A DNA stretch of 64,000 nucleotides from Tetmemena sp. SeJ-2015 (lineage: Eukaryota > Ciliophora > Spirotrichea > Sporadotrichida > Oxytrichidae): NCBI GenBank assembly GCA_027382625.1, contig JAJKFJ010021372.1:1-64000 (forward strand). The letters are read 5' to 3'. The position numbers and the translations under genes are program-made. Positions 35,764-46,999 of the stretch are shown here, piece by piece. The notes below the pieces were generated by a model. That model made no database searches, was not told where the DNA came from, and worked only from the letters and a program-made list of their open reading frames with translations. Each line of letters opens with the position of its first letter. Position 1 is the first letter of the stretch.

Positions 35764-37401
35764 ATGAATTTTATTAAAGCAAGCAGCCCATCTTTGGAGT
35801 GCTTTCTCAGCCAGTCTCTAACTCCAACCTTAAAATATACTTTATTTAGAACAAACTAAGAGATTTTCCTGGGGACTAGTATATCCTAGACGTAAACCGA
35901 GACTTCATCGAACTGGGTGGATCATGCGCCACTCCCATTCCTTACGACGTAGACGCAACTACTTTGACCACAGTGATTCTCCCAAAGCTGTCTGGCGTGT
36001 TGTTTACCGGCGGAGGGCTAGATTTGATTCACCCAACTACTCAAGTGCAGCACCGATACTATCTCACAGCTAAATTACTGCATTTATCTTATATTCTTTG
36101 CTAAGGTGATATACGATTACGCAATCAATAAAAAGGACTAGGAGGGGAAGGACTTCATTCTGATGGGAGTCTGTTAAGGCTATCAGTTGCTCTCTATGCT
36201 TGTGGCCGGCGACATCTACACACTAGAGAGCATACCCATCGCAGACCAAAGCAGACCTCTCCACTGGAATGTAAATCTCATAAGCATCATTATGTTTTTA
36301 TCCCCAGCTGGAGAGCAGGATATTCGAAAGTCTAGACTCTGACTTAGAGATCGCGTTTGCTAGGCAAGAGGTGGCTTTCCACTATCATGACTTCGGAATC
36401 TCGACAGCAAGGTTCAAGTCTCTGCTCAAATATTTTATCTACCGAATTTAAGCAGCTTCTTTAAAGTGCTTCAATCAGACAACCACAACGGATAAGACTT
36501 CGTTGTAGCTGTATAATCGAAATAGAAATTTATTGAATAAACTGTAGAGGCCCATCACTATTCTATATATGGCGTGCTTTACCATCCTGAGTACTAGATA
36601 TTTATTTAATTTTTATTTATATTGGATCCAGCAAAGCCATTCAATATTGCATGAACAAATTTTAATAGAGAGATGAAATTATCATAAGATTTACTTTTTA
36701 GAATAATAGCAGAAACAGTGTGACTTTGAGAATAGCAAGGCACTTTATATTAAATACATTTTCTTTTCAACATTCTTAAACGAGTAAGCTAACAGATTCT
36801 TAAGTCTGACGTAACCTCAAACCATGTATTCTGATTTACAGCAGCAGTAATTCAATCATAGCTTTAAATAGGTTTAAATCTATTTGTTATCAAAGTAGCG
36901 AATAATTGCAAATTGACTAAGGCATACACTTAATTATGCTCTATTTATATTAGGCAGCGAGCAGAAGCTTTACTCAATGAGAAGCCTAGAACCTTTCACA
37001 TATAACCTAGGAGGAGTTAAATTAGCGGGTGCTCTGGCTATAGATCTCTAATCAGCATTAGAATTTTACTAAAGTCAAACTACTCCAGCCTCTCAAATTA
37101 TTAAAAATAATTTTACTCTTCCGTAGACATTCAAACCATTTCAACACCTTCTTTTCTACAAGAAAGATTGAGAGAAAAGCTCCAAACCTAAACTACTACT
37201 CAGTCTAGCAACCAATCAGCTCTTGGTCAAAATGAAAACTAATCTGATGCTTTTAACATCTACCTCTTCCTCATCAGAAAATAATGGCTTCCAAGATTCT
37301 TTAGTTCTACTTCCATTACTGAACCAAAGAAAAGATCATTCAGTGAGATAGTCAATCAAGCCTTATTCCAAATGTCCTTTGAAATGGCCAGCTAATTTTG
37401 A
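35764..37401 (+). CDS. Gamma-glutamyl hydrolase paralogue 1
   Basis: Class-I glutamine-amidotransferase-fold peptidase that trims polyglutamate chains, for example of folates. Seen in order: KQPIFGVLSQPVSNS, QYILDVNRDFIELGG, LPKLSGVLFTGGGLDLIHP, then KDFILMGVCQGYQLLSMLVA with the nucleophile Cys, LESRIFESLDSDL, VAFHYHDFGIS (family catalytic His region), then GVLYHPEYQ. A GT-AG intron lies between HWN and LES (36270-36306). IESs: 36074-36104 (pointer GCTAA) and a 14-bp one near 36436 (pointer CT). Beyond the usual end it continues with a region shared with paralogue 2 (YNLGGVKLAGALAIDL) and a Ser/Thr/Gln-rich tail. The ATG is uncertain. Confidence 0.82.
36074..36104. other. IES of 31 bp, pointer GCTAA
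   Basis: GCTAA at 36069-36073 and 36100-36104. Removal gives YYLTAKVIYDYA in frame, exactly where gamma-glutamyl hydrolases run from the glycine-rich loop into the next helix. Confidence 0.9.
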
Positions 37402-37639
37402 TTGAATAAATACCTCCTCTTCACTTATAGCTTGTTGAAAAGAAGTCATTTATCCTCACAATCATATTCTTATTCTTAACAAGAAAACATTTTATAACAT
37501 CAAATAATATAGTTGGATCTTAATTTCCTCACATTCAAACAACTTATCTTTCTTTATTAGATTTGAAGATGATTTATTGACAATTTAGGGTGAGAAAATC
37601 AATTTAGAATTAATTTTAATATTATAAGAATTCAGCAAA

Positions 37640-39313
37640 AGCTTATCAATAATTTTCTTATTTGCTTGTTTTTTGCTACTCTTTATTTCTATTTCATTAT
37701 ATTTGAAGAAATTCGAATGAGGACAAATTTATGTTTGCTTTTGAAATAAAGTGATTTAGATTGGTCCAACTTTCAATATAAGTTTTATTATCTGAATTTA
37801 CAATTCTAAAGTTTCTTAACACAGAACTTATACCCATATGAACAAGGGTAGTCCTCATATTGGAATCTTAACTCAGCCAGCAAACTGCCACAATTTTGAT
37901 AATAATATTTAATAAAGAGAGGAGTGGCTAGGATTATATCCTTCAGTAGAACTTTGAGTTCATTTCCAAGGGAGGAGCTAAACCCTTCCCCATTCCGTTT
38001 TTAATCGATGAATAAGCATTACTAACGCTCATTCTACCGTAACTATAAGGAGTTCTCTTCACTGGAGGCGGGCTTTCCCTGATTAACCCAGAGACTGGAG
38101 AACAGCACTCTTACTACTAGACAGAATAAAAATGCTAAATTATTTTATTTCAGCCAAGAGGATATTCGATTATGCTAGGCGGTTGAAAGATGAACAAGGA
38201 ATAGACTTCCTGATTATTGGGGTCATGCCAAGGCTACTAATGTCTAACGATGCTTGCCACCAATGATTAATATTGCCTCCAGGAAATTAGAATCATAGAC
38301 GAAAATCGAAAGATCACTTGGAAAGTTTTACAAAATATTATATCGATATTTATAAGTTCCGCTAGAAGAGAGCAGAATTTTTCAAAGTCTTGATTAGAAT
38401 TTAGGACAGAAATTTTCTTAAGAGGAGGTAGCGTTTCACTTTCATAACTTTGGGATATCACTCGAAAGATTCCAGCAACTCTTTTTTCTTATTTTAACCT
38501 GATCTGAGCAGCTTCTTCAAAATTACCTAAACTGATACCTATAAATTGGATGGACAGTCTGAGTTCGTAGTTTAAAATATATTAAACCTTTATATGGAAT
38601 TGGTATTGAAGCTCACAATTATGAATTCTACGGAGTGCTTTACCACCCAGAATACCAAATGATGTAATTCAGCTAACCTTTCAAGAACAATAAAACTGAA
38701 ACTACTGAACGAATAGCCAGCTACTTCTATTTAATTTCAGTTTATTATTCTCTGATTTCATTTTCAGGAAGGCCATTGCCATTAAGGAGCAAATGTGTCG
38801 ATTTTGTCCATTCAACTAAATCTAGAATCTATTTGACTATTCTTAGGTTAAAGAATGCGATGTCTTCTCTGACTAATACAATGAGCGATAGTGCTAAAAG
38901 AAGATAGAAACTTTTAAATACAATATGGGCTGTGATAAGTTTGCTGACGCAATCGCTCTCTCCATTCCTAGCTGTCTAGATAATTATCAAAGCTTTTTAA
39001 ATATTATTTTTTTCTATTTAAATATAGGAGTTATAATATTTATCAAAGACTCAGCTTTGAAAAGAGCTTTCTTTTTAAGACAAAAAGTAGAAATTAGTTA
39101 GAATTCGTTGACTCTGATGAAGATTTTTTCAAAAATTCGATTAAGACTCACGAGGAAACTTAGACGACACTGTTGTAGAAATAAAGTTGTTCGTATTCAA
39201 CCAATACAAGCAGCAGCCAAGAGTCATTCACTCTCTCTGATATTTCGCAGCTGTTTGATTCTCAAGAAGAGCCTCTATATAACAGATAAACATTTAAGAT
39301 TAATTAATGTTGA
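37640..39313 (+). CDS. Gamma-glutamyl hydrolase paralogue 2
   Basis: A hydrophobic leader (FLICLFFATLYFYF, about 37650-37700) is followed by SPHIGILTQPANCH, LPQLQGVLFTGGGLSLINPE, KRIFDYARRLKDEQGIDFLI, the nucleophile segment CQGYQCLTMLATND, ESRIFQSLDQNLGQ, and VAFHFHNFGIS. The C-terminal extension resembles that of paralogue 1 (YNMGCDKFADAIALSI) and has a Cys-rich piece (CRFCPF) and an acidic/Ser-rich end (LEFVDSDEDFF, SFTLSDISQLFDSQEE), with TGA 39311-39313. One extra base beside the nucleophile (about 38220-38226) shifts frame with no pointer pair visible, so this copy may be damaged. Another micro-IES with a T-run pointer is likely near 38480. Confidence 0.72.
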
Positions 39314-40512
39314 AATATTATGAATCCATTTTATGGAGATAGTATTTTAGATTTTATTTTTGCACACCTGAAAGAATTTTTTATTAAAAATTACTCAACT
39401 CGCATCTAGAATTTTGATCAAGTTGGCATTATGTTCTATTTCTTTGTACAGTATTTTGATGTATTTTTATTTTAAGGAACTAACCAAGTGAGATACTGAT
39501 TTAATCCTTCTTTTAAATTATTTATTATATCTGAATAAAATAAATTTTGCCTATAATGATTACTCAAGCGAAGTTTAATAGAAATACTTTTCTTTAATGA
39601 TCAGTTTGTAATTGTGCCAGTTTGTTAATAAACAGAAATAATAGAAATAATAAAGTTAACCTTTAACTTAATCTAGGTTTTTATTATAACAATTCTTCAT
39701 TTCTTAAAATTAGAATAGGCAGACATATGTTTTAGAGAAGATAATTTGGAAGTCGTTTGAATTTTTTTATTTTAGGGTGGTATAATTGTTTATAAGTAAT
39801 GTATAAATTTAATTAAATATTTATTTAGATTTGTTGAGGACGACAAATGATAAGGCTATGTGTCATGAGACTATATTGTTCACTCTCTTATTAGCTTGAA
39901 ACTAAATTATCTTAGTGATGGAATTGTTTGTTTTCCTGTGACTTTTCTCTCTTAGATTAATAAATATTTATATTAGTCTTATAGTTTAAAACATAAAACA
40001 TATTCTATAAAATAATTAGCACGAATATGATAGATTTATTTATTACAGGAGTATTAGCAATTACTAAAAGTATTTTTTATATCAAATTCTTTGCAAAAAT
40101 GTGTTCAAATGTGATAATTTGTTTTAAATATATCAATCTCCCTTGATATGTTTATAAAACTAAAACTTAATCTTTTTTTTTAATTTAAGATATGAAAAAA
40201 AAATTAAATTATAATAGTCAAAGGAAGCTAATTTATTATTCTTGCCTTTTCAACTTTTTAAAATTATTGAATTTTAAAATATTGGTTCCAAAAACTTATG
40301 AATTATCATTAATTTAGGTTTGAGATAACGAATATAAAGAGTCAGAAAGAATTCATAATTATCTAAAGAAGAGGTTCTTGTTATGAGATTATTTGCTTTC
40401 TTTTTTAAGAGTTTGGTCAAATGTTGTTTTAATTAAAGCAGAGAAGTGAAGTTTAATAAGATTAAATAAAAATTAACTCTAATTGAATTCCTATTACAAA
40501 CCTTTATAGCTC
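39314..40512. other. AT-rich non-genic stretch
   Basis: No coding text or repeat recognised between the second and third hydrolase genes. Confidence 0.6.
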
Positions 40513-42166
40513 ATGGAAAAAATAATTTTTTTTATGTTTTTAGAAACCAGCCAAAGACAATTGCTGATCGGAGTGGTATGCCTGCCAGCAGCCGCCTCCC
40601 ATCTAATTAAGCTTTCTTGTCATCAGTACATACTGGACATCAACAGATAGTTCATGGAGGAGAGTGGAGCCAAGGTAGTGGCCATAGACTACGACGCCAA
40701 GGAAGAAGATTTACTCAAACTACTCCCCCATCTTAATGGAGTGCTTCTCACTCTAATTACTATAAATATAATGAGTGTATTTTTCACTGGTGGCAACATT
40801 GAGAATCTAGTCCATCCAGAGACAATCAGTAATAAAAAATTATTTTAATGAAAAATGGATTATTATTTTGTGAAAGGAACAGCACCCTTACTACAAGACA
40901 GTCAGAACAATCAACCAAACATTTTATTATTATTTGATGCTGATTTTGTATGATTGAATAGTAAACTACTCTATGGGTCTGAAGGACGAGAAGGGAGAGG
41001 ACTTCCCCATCCTTGGAGTGTGCTAAGGTTTCCAGATACTAACTATGGTAGTGGCAGGGGATGAATACACACTTGAGAATATTCTCGTAAGGGGAGAGAA
41101 TAGGAAGAAAGTATAGTAACAAATTAATCAATTTAAGTTTTGAGAAAAATTTCGAGTTCATATATTATTTTTTCATAATACAAAATATAAATTTGATTAA
41201 TTTTATTTTCAAGCATTTTTAAAGTGTGGACGGTGGAGAATCTCCAATTTTAAAATCTAGAACTTATTATCATAATTATTCAGTAATAATTAAAATTATC
41301 ACTTGTATCAAATATATTTTTGTTAAAAATAAATTAAGTAATTTTCTAATGGAGAAGAAAAATAATTTATGACTATCTAAAATAAAAGTAATGAATCCTA
41401 CCAAAGATTCAGTATTGTTTAGCAAATTTGAGGATGACCTGATTGAAGGATTCACAAAGGAGCCTTTCTGCGTGCACTTCCATCAGTGGGCCATATCCAC
41501 ACCCAAGTTTAACTCCTACTCAGGTTTAGCCAGAGAATTCAAGATCCTCCAGACAGACACTCACAATGACGTGGAATTCGTTTATATATTGTTATTAGTT
41601 TGCGCTTACGAGGGTGTGAAGTATCCATTCTACGCAGTATTGTATCACCCTGAGTATTAGACTCTGCCCTCAACTCCTATGTTTAAGTTCAACACATGCG
41701 ATGAAACTCTTAGAATCTACAAGCATATCTCCTATAGTTAAATTCATCATTTAATTTACAAATTGATAAACCATTATTAGATTAATAGTTAGTCTCAGAT
41801 ATTGCACAGAGAAATCAAAACGCATTGCCTGACGGAGTTTGCGCTATCAAGCATATCCCTAACCTCAGAGATGTGGAGGACAAATATTAAAAGCTCAAAA
41901 TTAATTTATACATCTCAAATTAATAATTGTTCTAAAGTTATACTGAAATGCTTTTTAAATAAAATTCTAAAATTTTATTTAAAAATCCAAAAAATTTTGT
42001 ATCTCTCATTAGATTTATGAAGTTGAAAAGATTATAATGAATCCTTTAATAAAAAGTTCAATTGAAAGTCCACAAATTCAAGGAAGAAGACGAGTATGGA
42101 ATGCCTCTGCTAGAAATAGACACAGAAATTATCAGCAAGCTCTACCTTCCAATCATCTAGAAGTGA
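40513..42166 (+). CDS. Gamma-glutamyl hydrolase paralogue 3
   Basis: ATG 40513 opens a short hydrophobic leader (MEKIIFFMFLETS), in frame with QLLIGVVCLPAAASH, QYILDINRQFMEESGAKVV, HLNGVLLTGGNIENLVHP, GVCQGFQILTMVVAGDEYTL (nucleophile Cys), VLFSKFEDDLIEGFTKEPFC, VHFHQWAISTPKF (the family His-containing motif) and YPFYAVLYHPEYQTLPSTPM. The C-terminus reads DIAQRNQNALPDGVCAIKHI and ends FKEEDEYGMPLLEIDTE with TGA 42164-42166. This is the copy closest to the textbook family. Three IESs are placed with certainty (36, 277 and 18 bp); another lies between 41740 and 41800. The leader suggests entry to the secretory or lysosomal route. Confidence 0.88.
40753..40788. other. IES of 36 bp, pointer TCACT
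   Basis: TCACT at 40748-40752 and 40784-40788. Removal gives NGVLLTGGNIENL, closing the conserved loop. The insert length is a multiple of three, so it does not shift frame; without the family alignment it would be missed. Confidence 0.9.
41114..41390. other. IES of 277 bp, pointer AAAGTA
   Basis: AAAGTA at 41108-41113 and 41385-41390. Joining gives ENRKKVMNPTKDSVLFSKF in frame. Confidence 0.88.
41584..41601. other. IES of 18 bp, pointer GTTT
   Basis: GTTT at 41580-41583 and 41598-41601. Removal gives VEFVCAYEGVKYPFYAV; the insert is also in frame (YILLLV). Confidence 0.85.
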
Positions 42167-42309
42167 ACAGACAATAAGTTTCGACCTCGATAAACAGCAT
42201 AACCAGTCTGAACACGTAATTTAAATTAGGACATTCAAAGTTTTCAATTTCTTTAGACCTTTTAAATCTTACACCACACATCAAAATAATTTTAGTGAGT
42301 CAAATTAGT

Positions 42310-43300
42310 TCAATTTTCAAATTAAGTTTTATCGATTTCTCTAAGCATTTTCATAAACAAGGATCCCTTAATGCCTTGGTAAATATCACTGTGTCTCTTT
42401 AACCCAGTCCCATTTTAATTGCTTATACCGTTTTTATTAGGGTAAGGTATATCATCAGGTTATAAACCACTCTTGTCTGAAGTTTTTGACTATGGGGAAT
42501 TTTTTCTTTCATTAGTGTTGTTTAGATTTTAATATGTGTTTATTCTTTGAAAAGTGGACTTTTGATTTTCATAATGGTTATTGGATGATGGGAAAATTGA
42601 ATCTGTTGATGCATTTTATTTTTCAAAAGCCGCTTAGTTTTTAAAGAATTCTTCAACAGACTATATATAAAATACAAAATAATTCTTATTATGAAAGTTT
42701 ATAAAGACTAATTGATATTGCCATCTTATTTTGGAGTTTGTTCGATTTCCAATTCTTTTTCAAACTTGGGATTGGTCTGTAAATTGAGCTTTGGGTATAA
42801 ATTTTTGATAATTCTTTTGTCTACTTTACTCCCCTGCTATGATTTAGTAATCAGAGTGAATAGGTATAAAATATTCTAAATCAATTTCACAAGATATAGT
42901 TTTAGCTTGTTGCTGAACTCTTTCTCTAAAATAAAATTATAGATAAGAGTTTATTTTCTCGTCTCTGCGTGAATAGTGATGTTTGGCAGGTTTCTAATAC
43001 TCATTTAAGATGTTTTATTTCGTGAAGGGAAGAACGAATTGCTAGTACTTTGAAAATAGAATCTGATTATACAAAATGAAATGAGAGAATTTTTATTTGT
43101 AGATTAGCAATTGACTGGTTTCGAAGCGACTTGATGAGTGTAGTAATTTCAAATTCTCCTCTGAGAGTTTTGACTCCCTTTCTGTAGAGTTGATAGTCAT
43201 GAGAACTATGCTTTTGAATTCTTAAAATTCCTCTTTTGAAAATGTTGCAGCAAAATTTGTTTTGAGTTACCATTGAAAATGAGGCTCTGAAAGGTTCCAT
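42310..43300 (-). CDS. Hypothetical protein, helical N-terminal part
   Basis: ATG 43300 opens MEPFRASFSMVTQNKFC. The text continues through RKGVKTLRGEFEITTLIKSL, RNQSIANLQIKILSF, KVLAIRSSLHEIKH, then NLQTNPKFEKELEIEQTPKQ, VEEFFKNQAAFEKQNASTD and a long in-frame end (NTNERKNSPQSKTSDKSG, IYQGIKGSLFMKMLREID) with TGA 42310-42312. Several frame changes (about 43010, 42860-42970, 42640-42720) imply IESs. No family recognised. Confidence 0.55.
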
Positions 43301-43309
43301 TTTTGTTAT

Positions 43310-43820
43310 ATAAGAACTAACTGTAGATAGAAGCTCATTTTTTAAGTTATTTTGAGTATGCTCTGTAGATACGCTATAATCTTATTTTTAGGGGTGTGTC
43401 TATAAAATAGCAGAATACAAGCTGCGGCATAATTTATTTTACATGTCGTTTATTCTTAGAAAATTACATTTTCATACAAAAAAATAATCTTTGATAATTA
43501 TTCATTTAAGATAATAAAACCAATTTTTGGAATATCTCTTAAAATAGCTTCAAACTATGTTTTATCTCACTTAATTTAATGGGCCCCAAAATTTGATGGA
43601 TGATTCTTAAGAATTATAAACTTAAATTTAATTCATTAGACAAGGTTTAGTCAAATCAACTTTAAGTTGCTTCAACTTGCTGTGTGTTATTTTGATTGCT
43701 CTTTCTTCCTATTTCTGTGAAATCAGCTGGAGATATCTAAGCTTTTTATTCCTATTTATTTACTTAATTATGGCTTTTTTAGTATAGAAAAGTTCTCTTT
43801 AGAAGCTCTATTTATTACTA
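43310..43820. other. Non-genic stretch
   Basis: AT-rich; nothing recognised. Confidence 0.45.
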
Positions 43821-43824
43821 AATT

Positions 43825-45352
43825 CACTAATATATAAATGAGATTTCAAATAGAATTTAAAAACTCTTTTCTACATGAAAATTGAATAAAAATAAGAAAT
43901 GATAAATCAAATAATCAAAGATATATTTTAATATTTTATGATAACAATAGAAGAGAATCTCCTGAAATTAAGCGAGTAGAATAGCAAAGCAAGTATAAAC
44001 GATACCCATAATACCTCCAGTGTTAGACAGAGCGTTCATCAAAGTAGGAGTTTGCCTAGTCACCATATTTACTTTATCATCCAATACTAAGTTAACGGAC
44101 AATAAAGGGTTTAATTAAGACTGCATAGTCATTTGAGTGTAATCTGGCACGACATTAAAGTATGTTAGGTTCTAATTAAACTTCGTCCAACTTATTAATT
44201 TCAGTTTCACTTAAATTTTGAGTTTACCAATAGAACTTTCAATCCAAGAGTCTTAGAGTATGGCAAAACTTGGGCTAAGTTTGAGTCTGAAGATCTAACT
44301 TATGTCTTGGAGAATTTTATAGTTGTAAAGCTTGATAGAATTCTTAATTGAGATGCCCAATCTGATCATCGAAATTACGTCAGGAGATATTCTACTTATT
44401 TTAAATTATTTAAATAATTTTAATACACTGAGCTTGCAGATTAAAATAAGATTAGCTTTTGACTATCTCTAGTCTTGCACACCTTATTATCCAGGGTACT
44501 TTCGCTGCAAGAAACTGTCACTGCAATAGTCAACCACCACCCTCAAGAAGTGAATAAACTCAATTTATACAATCAAATATGCAATAATTAGTTTAGACTT
44601 ATATATTGCCCATTGAATGAACCATCAAGAGGGTAAAACAATAAAAAATATTAATTTTATAAAATTAAGATTTACCTACCAAGCACGTAATTCTTTTTAT
44701 GAGTATTATTCTAGAATTATACTAATACAAAACTTATTAATTTTATTTAAGCTTTAATTTCATTTGCGATATTTGGCTATAACTGTAACCAGATTTGAGG
44801 CATTTGAACTATTCTGGAATATAATTAAAAAATATCAAGATCTTCGATCATTTGGGTCTCGCCAAGGAATCTGTCGCTGGAGCAAATTTCATTATCCACG
44901 TCTTTCACAGTCACCTTTGGTATTGAAGGTTAGAAATCTACAATAAAAAATTAATTATTTTTTGTAATCTATTGACTGAGACTTGAAGCCGATATTAAGA
45001 TACGTCTCCACAGCCTCAAAGTCCTCGATTAAACAAAAATTTTCCTTTAATTTATTTGAAGGAAGAAAATTTAGACCTACAATAAAATTATCTTAAAAAG
45101 GATGATTTTACTATCGTAGGCTAATTCTTTGAATTGATATGTTAGTAACTGTTTGTAACACGTACACTATTTGCAAAAGGAAGTAACAAACATAAATATT
45201 TCTATACACTAAATATAATTCATGATATTTGACAGCGTGAGCAATAAAAGCGTAATCAATATTCCTCCTATTAGAGTTTTGAAACCTCCTTTTTGTGTAG
45301 GAGAGTTATCATTCAATTACTTGTTAATTTCAAAAATGGCAAAGTTTTTCAT
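43825..45352 (-). pseudogene. Two-pass ciliate membrane protein copy A, degenerate
   Basis: Related to copies B and C. The C-terminal signature is well preserved (NPLLSVNLVLDDKVNMVTRQ, ALSNTGGIMGIVYTCFAIL). The N-terminal half is riddled with small deletions relative to copy B: the FGHPI motif is lost and the helix after GGI is altered, although an ATG and an open frame remain. With copy B it forms a tandem duplication (about 44,220-45,620 and 45,640-47,090). Only copy A keeps the C-terminal part. Either A is decaying, or the functional gene combines B's N-terminal with A's C-terminal segments during development. Confidence 0.5.
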
Positions 45353-45639
45353 TCTGTGTTATTAATATTCTTATTTCTATATTCCTAGAAATTATTACTT
45401 ATTTTTAAGAAGTATTCTTATAATGAATAAATTAACTTTGAATATATAGTAATTAATCTATTAAATATCAGCTTTATTTGATTTCATTTAGCTCCAAATG
45501 AATTGGCTTTTGACTTGCCTTAAATTATCACTGAAAGTAATTGTATCTCTTAGGACTAATCCCTTCTCATATATAATTATTATTCTCTAATTTTAAACAT
45601 GTCTAAAATTTTACGGAGAAAGCCCCTCCTTTTGAGTTT

Positions 45640-46793
45640 ACCAATATGAACTTCTCAACCAAGAGTCTTAGAGATTGCAAACTTGGGCTAAGTTTGAGTC
45701 TGAAAATCTAGCTTATGTCTTATAGTATTTTATAGTTGTAAAGCTTGATAGAATTCTTAATTGGGGATACCTCGAACTCTGAATCATCAAAGTATTACGT
45801 CAGGAGGTATATGTCTACTTATGTTTAAATTATCTAAGTAATTTTAATACACTTGAGCCTGCAGGATTAAAATAAGATAAGTTTATTTATCTCATCTCTA
45901 GTCTTGCAAACCTTATTAGTCCCAGGGTACTTTCGCTGCAAGAAGCTGTCACTGCAATAGTCGACCACCACTCTCAAGAAATGAATAAACTCATTTTATA
46001 CAATCATATTTGGAAATAATTAGTTTAGACTTATATATTGCCCATTGAATGAACCATCAAGAGGGTAATGCAAAATTATAATCTCTTAATTATTTCTGAT
46101 CTTAATATAGAATTTTACAATACTTATAAATGTCATTAAATTATAGATATTTAGCTATAACTGTAACCAGATTTGAGGCATTTGAACTATCCTGGAATAT
46201 AAATTAAAAATATCAAGATCTTCGATCATTTGGGTCTCGCCAAGGAATCTGTCGTTAGAACAAATTTCATCATCCACGTCTTTCACAGTCACTTTTGGTA
46301 TTGACGGTTAGAAATCTACATTAAAATATTACTTGTTTATTTGTAATCTATCGACTGAGACTTGAAGCCGATATTTAAATACGTCTCCACATCTTCAAAG
46401 TCCTCGATTAAAAAATGATTTTCAATATTAATTTATTTCGAAGGAAGAAAAGTTTGAGACTCTGACTGCGATATCAAAATTATCTTAAGAAAGGATGATT
46501 TGCTAACTATCGTAGGCTAAGTTCTTTTGCACAGTTGAGTATGTTAGTTACACTCCGTCTTTTGTGAACACGTAAACTATTTGCAAGAGGAAGTAAAAGC
46601 AAAACATAAATATTTCTATTCACTATATAATCATGATAGTTTAGACAGCGATAAGCAAAAAAGCCGTAATCGAAAATATTCCTCCAATTAGAGTTTTGAA
46701 AGTGCATTCCTTTTTGTGTAGGAGGGTTATTGGATGTCCGAATTAGTCTTGCTTAATAATTTTCCTCAAAAATCTGCGCATAAGGTTTTTCAT
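45640..46793 (-). CDS. Two-pass ciliate membrane protein copy B (C-terminus missing)
   Basis: ATG 46793 opens MKNLMRRFLRKIIKQDQFGH, then PITLLHKKECTFKTLIGGIF and a transmembrane helix (SITAFLLIAV). This opening matches a large ciliate family of two-pass membrane proteins of unknown function (FGxP... TxxGGxxS). Middle segments include VVVDYCSDSFLQRKYPG. The second-helix end (TGGIMG...) present in copies A and C is absent here because the duplication ends at about 45,640. The 3' end is therefore unresolved. Confidence 0.6.
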
Positions 46794-46999
46794 TCTGTGT
46801 TATTAATATTCTTATTTTCTATATTCCTAGAAATTACTTACTTTATTTTTAAGAAGTATCTCTTATAATGAATAAATTAACTTGGAAAATTATATAGTAA
46901 TAAATCATAATATAAATATCAGCTTTACTTTTCTATTTCATTTAGCATCCGTAAAATGAATTGGCTTTTGACTTGCCTTTAAATGTAGCTCTCACTTGA

